A DNA stretch of 64,000 nucleotides from JBOGIG01 sp050742455 (GTDB lineage: Bacteria > Actinomycetota > Acidimicrobiia > Acidimicrobiales > JBOGIG01): positions 1-64,000 of the forward strand of contig JBOGIG010000111.1 of NCBI GenBank assembly GCA_050742455.1. The letters are read 5' to 3'. The position numbers were made by a program, and so were the translations under genes. Below the pieces are notes generated by a model that saw only the letters and a list, made by a program, of their open reading frames with translations, did not search any database and was not told the DNA's origin. Every line of letters begins with the position of its first letter. Positions within the stretch are counted from its first letter, which is position 1. Positions 24,598 to 32,983 of this stretch are shown piece by piece.

Positions 24598-26015
24598 AAA
24601 CCCAGGCGCCCCCCCGTTCTCGGCCGGCCCGCCCCCGCCCGGCCCGCCCCCGCCCGGCCCGGTCGACCCGCCCCCGCCCGGCCCGGTCGGCTTCGTCGGT
24701 CCGCTCTGTCCCGTCCGGCTCGGAGCGGACGCGGTCCAAGCCGTCGTCCTATGTCCTGTTGCTGAGCGTGGTCGTAGTGCTGAACATCGTGGGCCTGGTC
24801 ATGGTGCTGTCTGCTTCGTCGGTGGTGGCCCTTCGCAACTTCGGGTCGTCGTGGTACTTCTTCGAACGACAGACCATGTGGGCTGCCCTTGGCTTTCTTG
24901 TTCTGGTGGTGGCGTCGCGAATCGACTACCACCTGTGGAGCCGGCTCAAGGCTCCGCTCATCCTGATCTGTTTCGCCTTGCTCGTGGCCGTGCTGATCCC
25001 CGGAGTGGGGGTCGTGGTGGGTGGGTCCAGCCGGTGGGTGGGGGCCGGTTGGCTGCGGATCCAGCCATCGGAAGTCATGAAGTTCGCCCTGGTCATCTAC
25101 GGCGCTGACCTGTTGAGCCGCCGCGGCGATCGGATGGGGCAGTGGTCCCAAACCCTCAAACCCATGATGATCGTCTTCTTTCTGGCCGGATTCTTGGTCA
25201 TGCGCCAGCCCGACATGGGCACCACCCTGGTGCTGGCATGCATCACGTTCGGTGTCCTTTTTGCCGCCGGCACGCCGTGGCGTCCCCTGTTGGGACTCAT
25301 GGGCACGGCGCTGGGTGGAGCGATCATCCTCGGACTGGCCCAGCCCTATCGCCGAGCGCGCCTGCTCTCGTTCACCAATCCCTGGGCCCACCGATCTGAC
25401 GCCGGCTACCAGGTGGTTCAATCCCTGGTGGGGCTGGGCTCGGGCCACCTCTTCGGTGTGGGCCTGGGAGCGAGCCGAGCAAAGTGGGGCTTTCTTCCCA
25501 ATGCTTATACCGACTTCATATTCGCCGTGATCGGTGAAGAGCTCGGTCTGATCGGGGGCCTCTTGGTCATCGCTTTGTTTGTCGGCCTGGCCATCGCCGG
25601 CATGCGTGTCGCGGCCCGCTCCTCGGACAGGCTGGGCGGGCTGTTGGCGGCCGGGATAACGGCATGGATCATCGGCCAGACGGTGATCAATCTGGGTGCG
25701 GTAATTGGTCTCCTGCCGGTGACCGGAGTGCCCCTGCCCTTTGTGTCCTTCGGTGGATCGAGCCTGGTGATCATGATGGCCGGGGTAGGAGTGGTGCTCA
25801 ATATCGCCTCGCATGAATCGAAGCGATCCCCGCTGGGTCCCCGGGAAGGGATCGACCACCTCGAACGGGAGATGGTTCGTCTCGATCGACGCGCGGCCAC
25901 CTCGGGGAGCACCGGACGCCGTCCCGTCCGAACGGCCCGGCCCAGTCCGGCTCGAATGGCCCGGCCCAGTCCGGCCCGTACGGCCCATACTGCAATTGGG
26001 CGGCGAAATCGTTGA
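24594..26015 (+). CDS. ftsW: Septal peptidoglycan glycosyltransferase FtsW (SEDS family)
   Basis: FtsW polymerises lipid II at the septum together with FtsI. Ten membrane helices follow a 50-residue cytosolic tail of Arg-Pro-Ala repeats. SEDS motifs are GGSSRWVGAGWLRIQPSEVMKF, RQPDMGTTLV and the end loop PLPFVSFGGSSLVIMM. Tandem repeats also extend the C-terminus (RTARPSPARMARPSPAR). Both tails look variable in length and may tune contact with FtsZ or FtsI. GTG start overlaps murD. The following gene is murC, whereas murG usually stands between. Confidence 0.96.
   Translation: MKTQAPPRSRPARPRPARPRPARSTRPRPARSASSVRSVPSGSERTRSKPSSYVLLLSVVVVLNIVGLVMVLSASSVVALRNFGSSWYFFERQTMWAALGFLVLVVASRIDYHLWSRLKAPLILICFALLVAVLIPGVGVVVGGSSRWVGAGWLRIQPSEVMKFALVIYGADLLSRRGDRMGQWSQTLKPMMIVFFLAGFLVMRQPDMGTTLVLACITFGVLFAAGTPWRPLLGLMGTALGGAIILGLAQPYRRARLLSFTNPWAHRSDAGYQVVQSLVGLGSGHLFGVGLGASRAKWGFLPNAYTDFIFAVIGEELGLIGGLLVIALFVGLAIAGMRVAARSSDRLGGLLAAGITAWIIGQTVINLGAVIGLLPVTGVPLPFVSFGGSSLVIMMAGVGVVLNIASHESKRSPLGPREGIDHLEREMVRLDRRAATSGSTGRRPVRTARPSPARMARPSPARTAHTAIGRRNR
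24621..24689 (+). repeat. 15-bp tandem units in the 5' end of ftsW
   Basis: Three 15-bp units encode RPARP, RPARP and RPARS. A related unit follows at 24669-24689. Confidence 0.85.
25929..25976 (+). repeat. 24-bp tandem repeat near the 3' end of ftsW
   Basis: Copies 25929-25952 and 25953-25976 differ at two bases. A partial third follows. They encode the R(T/M)ARPSPA segment of the cytosolic tail. Confidence 0.9.
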
Positions 26016-27418
26016 TGGCCGGGCTATCTGATCGAGTCCCCGATCTGACCCGTCCCCGGCGGGTCCACGTGGTGGGAGTGGGCGGGGCGGGCATGAGCGC
26101 CATAGCCACCGTCCTGGCCGGCATGGGGCACGTCGTCTCGGGCAGTGATCTGCGGGCCTCGGCCGCCCTTGATCGGCTGCGGGCCGCCGGTGTGAGAGTG
26201 ACGGTGGGCCACCAGGCCGAAAATGTCGTCGACGCCGAGTTCGTGGCCATTTCCACTGCTGTTCCTCCTTCCAATCCCGAAGTGCGCTGGGCGCTTGACC
26301 ACGGGGTGGAGGTGTTCTCCCGCGCCGACGTCCTCGCCGGGCTGGCGGCCGAGCCCCGACTTCTTGCGGTAGCTGGCACCCACGGCAAGACAACCACGTC
26401 CTCCATGCTGTCCCTGGTCATGGTGGAGGCCGGTCTGCATCCGTCCTTCATCATTGGCGGCGAACTCAACGAGATAGGCGGTGGCGCCCTTCACGACAGC
26501 GGGGAATGGATGGTGGTGGAAGCCGACGAGTCGGACGGGACTTTCTTGCGTCTGAACCCCGAGGTGGGGATCGTAACCAACGTGGAGCCCGACCACCTGG
26601 AGACATACGGGTCCTTCGAGGCGCTGACCGAGGCTTTTTTCACCTTCATGGCGAACTCCACCGGCCCGGTGGTGGCGTGTGCCGACGACCCGGTGGCCTC
26701 ACGTCTGGCCGCCAGGCTGGTGAAAATGGGCCGTGTTGTGTCGACCTACGGCACTTCCCCCGCCGCCGAGTTCCGCATGGTCGATCTACGCCATGGCCGG
26801 GCCACGGCCTCATTTCGCCTTTCCCGTTCGGGAGCCGACCTATTCGAGGTGGTCCTGCCCATCCCCGGCGACCACAATGCCCGAAATGGCGCGGCCGCAG
26901 CAGCGGCGGCTCTGCTCATCGGAGTGGGGCCCGAGCCGGTGGCCCGGGCCCTGTCTCGCTTTGGCGGGGTGGCGCGCCGATTCCAGTTCCGGGGGGAACA
27001 GCGTGGAGTCACCTTTGTGGACGACTACGCCCACCTCCCCGGTGAGATCGGCCCCATGGTCCAGGCTGCAATCAAGGGCGATTGGGCACGGGTAGTTTGC
27101 GTCTTCCAGCCCCACCGGTACTCCCGCACGGAATCGCTGTGGCCCCAGTTCGCCGACTGCTTCGAGGGAGCCGACGTAGTCGTGGTCACCGATGTTTATC
27201 CGGCGGGCGAAGCCCCTCGGCCCGGGGTATCGGGTCGCCTCGTGGTGCGGGCCATATCCGAGGCTCACCCTGAATCGAGGGTTCTATATGCCGCCACCCG
27301 CACCGAGCTGTTGGACACGGTCGCCTCCATCCTGGTCGAGGGCGACCTGTGTCTCACATTGGGCGCCGGTGACCTGACCTCCCTGCCCGACGAATTGATG
27401 GCCAGGGTGCAGTGGTGA
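26015..27418 (+). CDS. murC: UDP-MurNAc:L-alanine ligase MurC
   Basis: MurC starts the stem peptide. The N-terminal HVVGVGGAGMSAIATVLAGMG, ATP loop AGTHGKTTTSSMLS, VEADESDGTFL and NVEPDHLETYG, and the C-terminal VFQPHRYSRTESLW are characteristic. The 467 residues are of normal length. The ATG at 26015 shares one base with the ftsW stop (TGATG); a TTG at 26012 would overlap it by four bases as in the other junctions. The stop overlaps the murB GTG. Confidence 0.96.
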   Translation: MAGLSDRVPDLTRPRRVHVVGVGGAGMSAIATVLAGMGHVVSGSDLRASAALDRLRAAGVRVTVGHQAENVVDAEFVAISTAVPPSNPEVRWALDHGVEVFSRADVLAGLAAEPRLLAVAGTHGKTTTSSMLSLVMVEAGLHPSFIIGGELNEIGGGALHDSGEWMVVEADESDGTFLRLNPEVGIVTNVEPDHLETYGSFEALTEAFFTFMANSTGPVVACADDPVASRLAARLVKMGRVVSTYGTSPAAEFRMVDLRHGRATASFRLSRSGADLFEVVLPIPGDHNARNGAAAAAAALLIGVGPEPVARALSRFGGVARRFQFRGEQRGVTFVDDYAHLPGEIGPMVQAAIKGDWARVVCVFQPHRYSRTESLWPQFADCFEGADVVVVTDVYPAGEAPRPGVSGRLVVRAISEAHPESRVLYAATRTELLDTVASILVEGDLCLTLGAGDLTSLPDELMARVQW

Positions 27419-28374
27419 CCCTGGGCCGCCCGACACGCCGCGGTGGGTCCGTCGAACCCGTCGAGGCCGCGGCCGACGTCCTGGGTCCGAAGGCCCGCCG
27501 CGGATTCCCGATCGGGCAACTCACCACCTACCGGGTGGGGGGTGCCGCCGATCTGTACTTCGAGGCCAACAGCCTCGAGGATCTGGAGCGGGTGGGAGAG
27601 GCGCTGCGGGTATCGGAATTGGCGGTGTTGGTCATCGGCAAGGGATCCAACCTGTTGGTGACCGATGGCGGCTTCGAAGGCCTCGTCCTGACACTGGGCG
27701 AAGGCTTCGCAGCCATCGAGACGGCGGGCACTCGGCTCAGTGCTGGAGGGTCGGCCAGCCTGCCCGTGGTGGCCAGAGCCAGTGCCAGGACCGGTTTGAC
27801 CGGATTCGAGTGGGCCGTGGGCGTTCCCGGATCAATCGGTGGGGCGGTGCGCATGAATGCCGGGGGACACGGCTCGGACATGAGTCAGGTGACGGACTCG
27901 GCCAGCGTCTGGGATCTCTTCGACTCCGAGGTCGAGGACCTGGACACGCCGGGGCTGGATTTTGGCTATCGGCGTTCCTCGATTTCCTCGGGCCAAGTGG
28001 TCATTGGCGCCGTTCTGGCCCTGTCACCCGGGGATCGCCCCGAGTCGGAGTCGGAGATATCCAAGATCGTGAGCTGGAGGCGCGCCAACCAACCCGGGGG
28101 TCGCAATGCGGGCTCGGTATTCACCAATCCCCCCGATGATTCTGCCGGCCGTTTGATCGAACTGGCCGGATTGAAGGGTCACCGGATCGGCACTGCCGGC
28201 GTCTCGACCAAGCACGCCAACTTCATCCAGGCGGACTCGGGCGGCTCGGCCGACGACGTGGTGGCCTTGGTTGTATTCGTGATGAATGAGGTTGAAAAGC
28301 GCGTCGGCTACCGGCTGACGCCCGAGCTCAAGATCGTGGGGCGCTCGGCCCCCGCTTTCGGAGGTAACCGGTGA
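27415..28374 (+). CDS. murB: UDP-N-acetylenolpyruvoylglucosamine reductase MurB
   Basis: This FAD enzyme reduces the enolpyruvyl group to form UDP-MurNAc. Motifs are TTYRVGGAADLYFEA, GKGSNLLVTDGGF, GVPGSIGGAVRMNAG, RRSSIS, and NAGSVFTNP with the catalytic Ser of NPxxxxAGxLIE type, then GVSTKHANFI. The 319 residues fit the family. GTG 27415 overlaps the murC stop; GTG 27412 is next to it. The stop overlaps the ftsQ GTG. Confidence 0.95.
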   Translation: MTLGRPTRRGGSVEPVEAAADVLGPKARRGFPIGQLTTYRVGGAADLYFEANSLEDLERVGEALRVSELAVLVIGKGSNLLVTDGGFEGLVLTLGEGFAAIETAGTRLSAGGSASLPVVARASARTGLTGFEWAVGVPGSIGGAVRMNAGGHGSDMSQVTDSASVWDLFDSEVEDLDTPGLDFGYRRSSISSGQVVIGAVLALSPGDRPESESEISKIVSWRRANQPGGRNAGSVFTNPPDDSAGRLIELAGLKGHRIGTAGVSTKHANFIQADSGGSADDVVALVVFVMNEVEKRVGYRLTPELKIVGRSAPAFGGNR

Positions 28375-29252
28375 CCACATCCACGAACACCCGGGCCAAG
28401 CCCCGCCGCCAGGCCGGAACTGGCTCAGGCCGCCAGGCCGGAACTGGCTCAGGCCGCCAGGCCGGCGCCCAGATCGCCATCGAGCCTCGGATGCGGGAAC
28501 GGCGGATTGCCGTGGCCCGTTCTGCCGGACGCCGACGGCTCAGACTGCTGGTGTGGGGGCTCTCTACTGTTCTGGCCATTGCCCTTGCCCTGGCCGTGCT
28601 CCATTCCCCCATTGTCGGAGTTCGCCACGTTCGGATAACACCCTCCTCGCACCTCTCAGTCGCCACCTTGGCGGCAAGTGCTCAAATCAATAAGGGGGAG
28701 CCGATGGTCGACATCTCGACCACAGCCACGCAAGACCGGATCGATGCGCTGGCTTGGGTCGCCCGCTCCCGGGTTCGCCTTCAATGGCCCTCGACGGTTG
28801 TCGTCAACGTAGTGGAGCGAATCCCAGTCGCCAAGGTGCCTGCCAAGGCCGGACAGTGGTCGGTGGTCGACTCGACCGGTCGAGTGCTCGAGGTAACCAA
28901 CGCGCCACCAGCCGGCCTGGTCACCATCGCCGGAGTGGATCAAACGGTGCCGGCGGGATCGAACCTGAATGGATCGGCGGCGCCCGCCCTGGCCGTGGCC
29001 GCGGCTCTGGTCAGCGACATTCCGGCATCGGTGCGGACCCAGGTGCTCAGCATCAACGAGGTCGGAGGAGGCCAGGTCGAGTTGCATCTCGCCTTCGGCG
29101 GCTTGGCCCAACTGGGAGGAACCGATCAGCTGGCGGAAAAGCTTCGGTCCCTCTCGACCGTGCTGGCCAGGGTCAACTTGGTCGGAGTGACAGCGATCGA
29201 TGTTTCGGTGCCCCAGGCCCCGACCGTGACCCGCCAAGGTTCGCACCCGTGA
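28371..29252 (+). CDS. ftsQ: Cell-division protein FtsQ (POTRA domain)
   Basis: FtsQ is a bitopic scaffold of the divisome. A 60-residue cytosolic tail precedes one membrane helix (about residues 62-84, LLVWGLSTVLAIALALAVL), a POTRA domain (VRHVRITPSSHLSVATLAA to VRLQWPSTVVVNVVERIPVAKV) and the FtsQ beta domain (VDSTGRVLEV). The cytosolic tail contains two perfect 24-bp repeat units encoding RQAGTGSG plus a partial third. GTG start in GTGA overlap with murB. It ends the overlap chain, and a 259-bp gap with promoters separates it from ftsZ. Confidence 0.92.
   Translation: MTTSTNTRAKPRRQAGTGSGRQAGTGSGRQAGAQIAIEPRMRERRIAVARSAGRRRLRLLVWGLSTVLAIALALAVLHSPIVGVRHVRITPSSHLSVATLAASAQINKGEPMVDISTTATQDRIDALAWVARSRVRLQWPSTVVVNVVERIPVAKVPAKAGQWSVVDSTGRVLEVTNAPPAGLVTIAGVDQTVPAGSNLNGSAAPALAVAAALVSDIPASVRTQVLSINEVGGGQVELHLAFGGLAQLGGTDQLAEKLRSLSTVLARVNLVGVTAIDVSVPQAPTVTRQGSHP
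28407..28465 (+). repeat. 24-bp tandem repeat in ftsQ (two perfect copies and a partial third)
   Basis: Copies 28407-28430 and 28431-28454 are identical. The third copy keeps 11 bp. They encode RQAGTGSG in the cytosolic tail of FtsQ. Confidence 0.93.
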
Positions 29253-29279
29253 GCGACATTGACCCGACATGCTTCGACC

Positions 29280-29308
29280 TTGACCCACCGGGGTACCGCC
29301 CGTAGGTT
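29280..29308 (+). promoter_or_regulatory. Candidate ftsZ promoter P1
   Basis: TTGACC (29280-29285) and TAGGTT (29303-29308) have a 17-bp spacer. This is the best sigma70-like match seen in the window and gives a leader of about 200 nt. Confidence 0.6.
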
Positions 29309-29350
29309 GGGGCCCGGGTCGAGCCTGGGGCGAAACTTAAATCTCCAGTC

Positions 29351-29369
29351 GAGGGTAACAGTGACCCTC
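29351..29369. promoter_or_regulatory. Small inverted repeat in the ftsZ leader
   Basis: GAGGGT (29351-29356) and ACCCTC (29364-29369) are perfect 6-bp arms around 7 nt. It could be an operator or an RNA hairpin. No T-run follows, so a terminator is less likely. Confidence 0.4.
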
Positions 29370-29406
29370 AACCTGGTCTTTCGACAACTCAAGGTGGTCC
29401 AAGGGT

Positions 29407-29412
29407 TACAAT
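29407..29412 (+). promoter_or_regulatory. Candidate ftsZ promoter P2 (-10 element)
   Basis: GGGTTACAAT contains TACAAT. No clear -35 element was seen at the proper distance. The ribosome-binding site GGAGG (29496-29500) lies 11 nt before the ATG. Confidence 0.35.
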
Positions 29413-29511
29413 GAGCCCACAGGCATCCAATGAAGTAGGGCACCGCTCCCGTACCATTGAATCGGCGGCAACTGGCACTCGATCCCAATTTCCGGGGAGG
29501 CGAACACACAA

Positions 29512-30588
29512 ATGGTCGGCGCAGCGCAAAACTATATAGCAGTCATAAAGGTTGTCGGGATCGGCGGCGGGGGGGTAAACGCCGTTAATCGGATGATCGA
29601 CGCCGGGCTCAAGGGGGTGGAGTTCATCGCCATCAACACCGATGCCCAAGCCCTGCTCATGAGCGACGCCGACGTGAAGTTGGACATTGGTCGCCAACTG
29701 ACCCGCGGCTTGGGCGCCGGAAGCGATCCCGACATTGGTCGTCAGGCGGCCGAGGAGCACCACGACGAGATCGAAGAGGTCATCAAGGGCGCCGACATGA
29801 TTTTCATCACCGCGGGAAAGGGTGGCGGCACGGGCACGGGCGGTGCGCCGGTGGTGGCCGAGATCGCCAAGGGCCTGGGCGCTTTGACCATTGGCGTCGT
29901 CACCCGGCCCTTCTCTTTCGAGGGAAGGCGTCGTTCGGTCCAGGCCGAGGCGGGCATCCAGCGCCTCAAGGAAAAGGTCGACACCCTCATCACGATCCCG
30001 AACGACCGGCTGTTGACCGTCTCCAACGACAAGACCTCAATGGTCAACGCCTTCAAGATGGCTGATGAAGTGCTGCTCCAAGGGGTGCAGGGAATCACCG
30101 ATCTGATCACCACGCCCGGTCTGATCAACACCGACTTCGCCGACGTCAAGATGATCATGAGCAACGCCGGTACGGCCATCATGGGCATCGGGTCGGGTTC
30201 GGGGGAGGGCCGGGCACTTGCCGCAGCGCGCAGCGCCATCACGAGCCCGCTGCTCGAGGCCTCTATCGAAGGGGCCAGGGGTATCCTTTTGAACATTGCG
30301 GGCGGCAGCGACCTCGGGCTGTTCGAGGTCAATGAGGCGGCCGAGGTGATTCACGCCGTGGCTCACCCCGATGCCAACATCATCTTTGGCAGTGTCATCG
30401 ACGACGCCATGGGTGACGAGGTACGGGTAACCGTTATTGCCGCTGGTTTTGAGCGATGGGATGACGCCAAGTCATCCGTCGGCTCCGCTGGTTCCAATCC
30501 TCGCCAGCCCGACATCTTTGACGCATCCGGAGACGGCGGCCTGGAGTTGGGCGATGACGACTTTGACGTACCCTCCTTCCTGAAGTAG
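29512..30588 (+). CDS. ftsZ: Cell-division GTPase FtsZ
   Basis: FtsZ is the tubulin-like protein that forms the division ring. The 358 residues hold the GTP-binding GGGGVNAVNRM (18-28) and the tubulin signature GGGTGTG (104-110). The T7 loop NTDFADVKMIM at about 206 supplies catalysis to the next subunit. The end DDDFDVPSFLK is the conserved C-terminal peptide that binds SepF and FtsW/FtsA-type partners. The linker before it is short, about 25 residues. It has its own promoter region. No ftsA is present, as usual in actinobacteria, where SepF is the membrane anchor. Confidence 0.98.
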   Translation: MVGAAQNYIAVIKVVGIGGGGVNAVNRMIDAGLKGVEFIAINTDAQALLMSDADVKLDIGRQLTRGLGAGSDPDIGRQAAEEHHDEIEEVIKGADMIFITAGKGGGTGTGGAPVVAEIAKGLGALTIGVVTRPFSFEGRRRSVQAEAGIQRLKEKVDTLITIPNDRLLTVSNDKTSMVNAFKMADEVLLQGVQGITDLITTPGLINTDFADVKMIMSNAGTAIMGIGSGSGEGRALAAARSAITSPLLEASIEGARGILLNIAGGSDLGLFEVNEAAEVIHAVAHPDANIIFGSVIDDAMGDEVRVTVIAAGFERWDDAKSSVGSAGSNPRQPDIFDASGDGGLELGDDDFDVPSFLK

Positions 30589-30593
30589 CTCAG

Positions 30594-31283
30594 GTGGACC
30601 TCCCAGGCGGAGTGAAGGCCCTCTGGACCACCCGGCAGGACGGTGACCTGCGCACGGTTGGCCGGATCCCACTGACGGCGGAAATGGTAAGGCGCCGGTC
30701 ACTGGTGGTGGCCAGACCATGGGTCACACTCGATCAGGTCCACGGCGCCCACGTAGTCACTGTCGACCGCAACGGTGGAGTGATCGATGAGAGCCTCGGG
30801 GATCAAGGCGTCCCGACCGGCGATGCTCTCGTGTCCGACACCTTCGAGCGCGCTCTGGCAGTGATGACGGCCGATTGCGCCTCCCTGGCCCTGGCCGATC
30901 CACACGGAACCATGGCCGCGGTGCACGCCGGCTGGAGAGGACTCCTGGCCGGGGTGATTGAGAAAACGGTGGAAGCCATGCGTCGGGGGGGAACCGGACC
31001 CATCGTGGCCGCTCTGGGGCCGTGCATCCATCCCGAGTGCTATGAATTCGGCCTCGAGGGGCTCGACGCTCTTGGCGACCGCTTCGGTCCGGGTGTGCGC
31101 GCACGAACGGCCACCGGGTCGTGGGCTCTTGACCTGCCCGCCGCCGTACGGGCCGCCGTGGACCGATCCGGAGCGGCGATGGTCAATTGCCCGAGCCCCT
31201 GCACGGCTTGTCACCCGGATTATTTTTCCCATCGGGCTCGAGGCGATGTCGGCCGCCAGGCCCTGGTGATGTGGCGTGAGTGA
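30594..31283 (+). CDS. pgeF: Peptidoglycan editing factor PgeF (YfiH/DUF152 family)
   Basis: This laccase-domain family removes wrongly built cell-wall precursors and has purine-nucleoside and copper-linked activities in some members. The metal/active-site motifs are DQVHGAHVV, TADCASLALADP, VHAGWRGLL and GPCIHPECYEFG, and the end has CPSPCTACHPDYFSHRARGD. The Cys and His residues of the active site are kept. The 229 residues are normal. The GTG lies 5 bp after ftsZ, so the gene belongs to the ftsZ transcript, and its end overlaps yggS. Confidence 0.93.
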   Translation: MDLPGGVKALWTTRQDGDLRTVGRIPLTAEMVRRRSLVVARPWVTLDQVHGAHVVTVDRNGGVIDESLGDQGVPTGDALVSDTFERALAVMTADCASLALADPHGTMAAVHAGWRGLLAGVIEKTVEAMRRGGTGPIVAALGPCIHPECYEFGLEGLDALGDRFGPGVRARTATGSWALDLPAAVRAAVDRSGAAMVNCPSPCTACHPDYFSHRARGDVGRQALVMWRE

Positions 31284-32019
31284 TCCCTCTGACACTGCCC
31301 CCAGCGGCTCTGCCCGAACCGGCGGTCACGAGGACAATCTCGCTGAGGGCCAGGCCGGCCAGGACATGCTCACGTCTCGCTTGAAAGCCCTCGAGGACCG
31401 TATCCGGGCCTGGGGTAGGGAGCCGGGGGACATCACTGTGGTTGGGGTAACCAAGGGATTCGGCCCCGAATTGGTAGAGACCGCGCTCCGGGCCGGATTG
31501 GCCGATCTGGGTGAGAACTATGCCCCTGAGCTGCTCCTCAAGGCTCGGTCTGGCGGGAGCATACGTTGGCACTTTCTCGGAGCCATCCAGCGCAACAAGG
31601 TGCGGACTCTATGTCCTGTGGTCAGCGTGTGGCACAGCGTGACCCGCCTGGAGGAAGGGGCCGAGATTGCTCGTCATGCCCCCGGTGCGCGGGTCTTTAT
31701 TCAGGCCAACTTCACCGGCCTGGCGCAGCGCCGGGGTGTCGCTCCAACCGAGGTTGCCCGTCTGGTGGAGGGCCTGAGCGCCTACGAGCTCGACATCGCA
31801 GGCTTGATGACCATGCCGGCTGGGACGAGGGGACCGCCGGCGCGCGAGGTCTTTGCCCGCGCGGCCGACCTGGCCCGCGGCCTTGGCTTGAGAGGGCTTT
31901 CCATGGGTATGAGCACCGATGTGCAAGACGCCGTGGTCGAGGGATCGACCGTGATCCGAATCGGCCAGGGACTATTTGGCCCTCGCCCCAGGGTCCCCGT
32001 TCCACGCAGTGCCCGGTGA
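31276..32019 (+). CDS. yggS: PLP-binding homeostasis protein (YggS family)
   Basis: This small PLP-carrying protein affects vitamin B6 and amino acid balance. The PLP lysine lies in VVGVTKGFG. GENYAPELLLK, RWHFLGAIQRNKVR and SMGMSTDVQDAVVEGSTVIRIGQGLFG are family signatures. The first 30 residues are extra and poorly conserved. GTG start overlaps pgeF by 8 bp. The position next to ftsZ and sepF is shared with many Gram-positive bacteria. Confidence 0.94.
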   Translation: MSDPSDTAPSGSARTGGHEDNLAEGQAGQDMLTSRLKALEDRIRAWGREPGDITVVGVTKGFGPELVETALRAGLADLGENYAPELLLKARSGGSIRWHFLGAIQRNKVRTLCPVVSVWHSVTRLEEGAEIARHAPGARVFIQANFTGLAQRRGVAPTEVARLVEGLSAYELDIAGLMTMPAGTRGPPAREVFARAADLARGLGLRGLSMGMSTDVQDAVVEGSTVIRIGQGLFGPRPRVPVPRSAR

Positions 32020-32052
32020 AACAATAAGCTTGGCTGTCAGGGAGGCACGCAA

Positions 32053-32646
32053 ATGGCTTCAATCTTTCGCAAGGCCATGGTCTATTTGGGCCTGGACGAT
32101 GACGAATACCACGAATACGAGTCCTACAACCCAGCCGACGGGGACCCGGGGCGCGCCGCTAACCGCGACTACAACCCCAACGGTGGCGCCTATTCGCCCC
32201 GTGACCGGGTGCAGGGCCCGGCCGCGGATCGCACCGGGGCCATGACCCTTTCCCCGGAAGTAGCAGAGCCCACCCTGACGTCAGTTCGAGCCATCCCCCG
32301 TGACGACCCGGCTGGGGTGGGGCCGGTGATACCTCGGGGAGCTGTGGTCCGGCCCTTGGTGCCCGAGAAAGGGGCCAAGGTGAACGTGGTGGCACCCGCC
32401 CGGTTCTCCGATGCCAAGGAGATCGGGGACAACCTCAGGTCCAACCAGCCGGTGATCGTGAACCTCCAAGTAGTGGACCGCGACCTGTCCCGCCGCATGA
32501 TCGACTTCTGCAGTGGGGTCACCTACGGACTGGGTGGATCGATGGATAAGGTAGCCGACCAGGTTTTCCTGCTTACGCCGTCTAACGTCGAGGTATCGGC
32601 CGAAGAGAAGCAGCGTTTGAGCGAGCGCGGACTGTACCAGTCCTGA
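32053..32646 (+). CDS. sepF: Cell-division protein SepF
   Basis: SepF binds the FtsZ tail and anchors it to the membrane. An amphipathic N-terminal helix (MASIFRKAMVYLGL) is followed by an acidic, tyrosine-rich linker (DDDEYHEYESYN) and the globular SepF domain (ARFSDAKEIGDNLRSNQPVIVNLQ, DFCSGVTYGLGG, VFLLTPSNVEVS). The 197 residues fit the actinobacterial form. GGGAGG lies 7 nt before the ATG. Confidence 0.96.
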   Translation: MASIFRKAMVYLGLDDDEYHEYESYNPADGDPGRAANRDYNPNGGAYSPRDRVQGPAADRTGAMTLSPEVAEPTLTSVRAIPRDDPAGVGPVIPRGAVVRPLVPEKGAKVNVVAPARFSDAKEIGDNLRSNQPVIVNLQVVDRDLSRRMIDFCSGVTYGLGGSMDKVADQVFLLTPSNVEVSAEEKQRLSERGLYQS

Positions 32647-32659
32647 ATCGGATGACCCT

Positions 32660-32917
32660 TTGCATTACATAGTCGACCTGTTGAACATTTTCGTCATCCT
32701 GCTTTTCGCCCGGGTGATTCTCAGTTATTTCCCCATCTCGCCCGGCTCGCCAATCGGCGGGGTGGCCCGGTTTCTCAACACCGTGACCGAGCCGGTGCTC
32801 AGTCCGATAAGGCGGCTGTTGCCCCCGGTTCGGTTGGGCCAGATCGGTATGGACCTCTCGCCGATCATCGTGTTCTTCGTGATCGAGATTCTCTTGATAC
32901 CAGCTCTCGGACGCTGA
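32660..32917 (+). CDS. yggT: YggT family membrane protein
   Basis: The 85-residue protein has two membrane helices (about residues 2-20 and 66-82) and the YggT core LFARVILSYFPISPGSPIGGVARFLNTVTEPVLSPIRRLLPP, with NTVTEPVL-P typical of the family. The function is unclear; it occurs beside sepF and divIVA in many bacteria and plants use a relative in plastid division. TTG start, only 13 bp after sepF. Confidence 0.9.
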   Translation: MHYIVDLLNIFVILLFARVILSYFPISPGSPIGGVARFLNTVTEPVLSPIRRLLPPVRLGQIGMDLSPIIVFFVIEILLIPALGR

Positions 32918-32969
32918 GGGAGTGGGCACCGGTAAAGCCAATCGCTTCCGCGACGACGCACGCACGCAC

Positions 32970-32975
32970 TAGCAT
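32970..32975 (+). promoter_or_regulatory. Candidate -10 element (TAGCAT), near-leaderless divIVA start
   Basis: TAGCAT ends 8 nt before the divIVA ATG, with no binding-site-like sequence in between. Confidence 0.45.
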
Positions 32976-32983
32976 CACGCTCC

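Noticed and set aside
24525..26393. 622-codon minus-strand frame opposite ftsW and murC
   Set aside because: It is antisense to two well-conserved genes, is low-complexity Arg/Pro/Gly/His-rich, and is a normal by-product of high GC.
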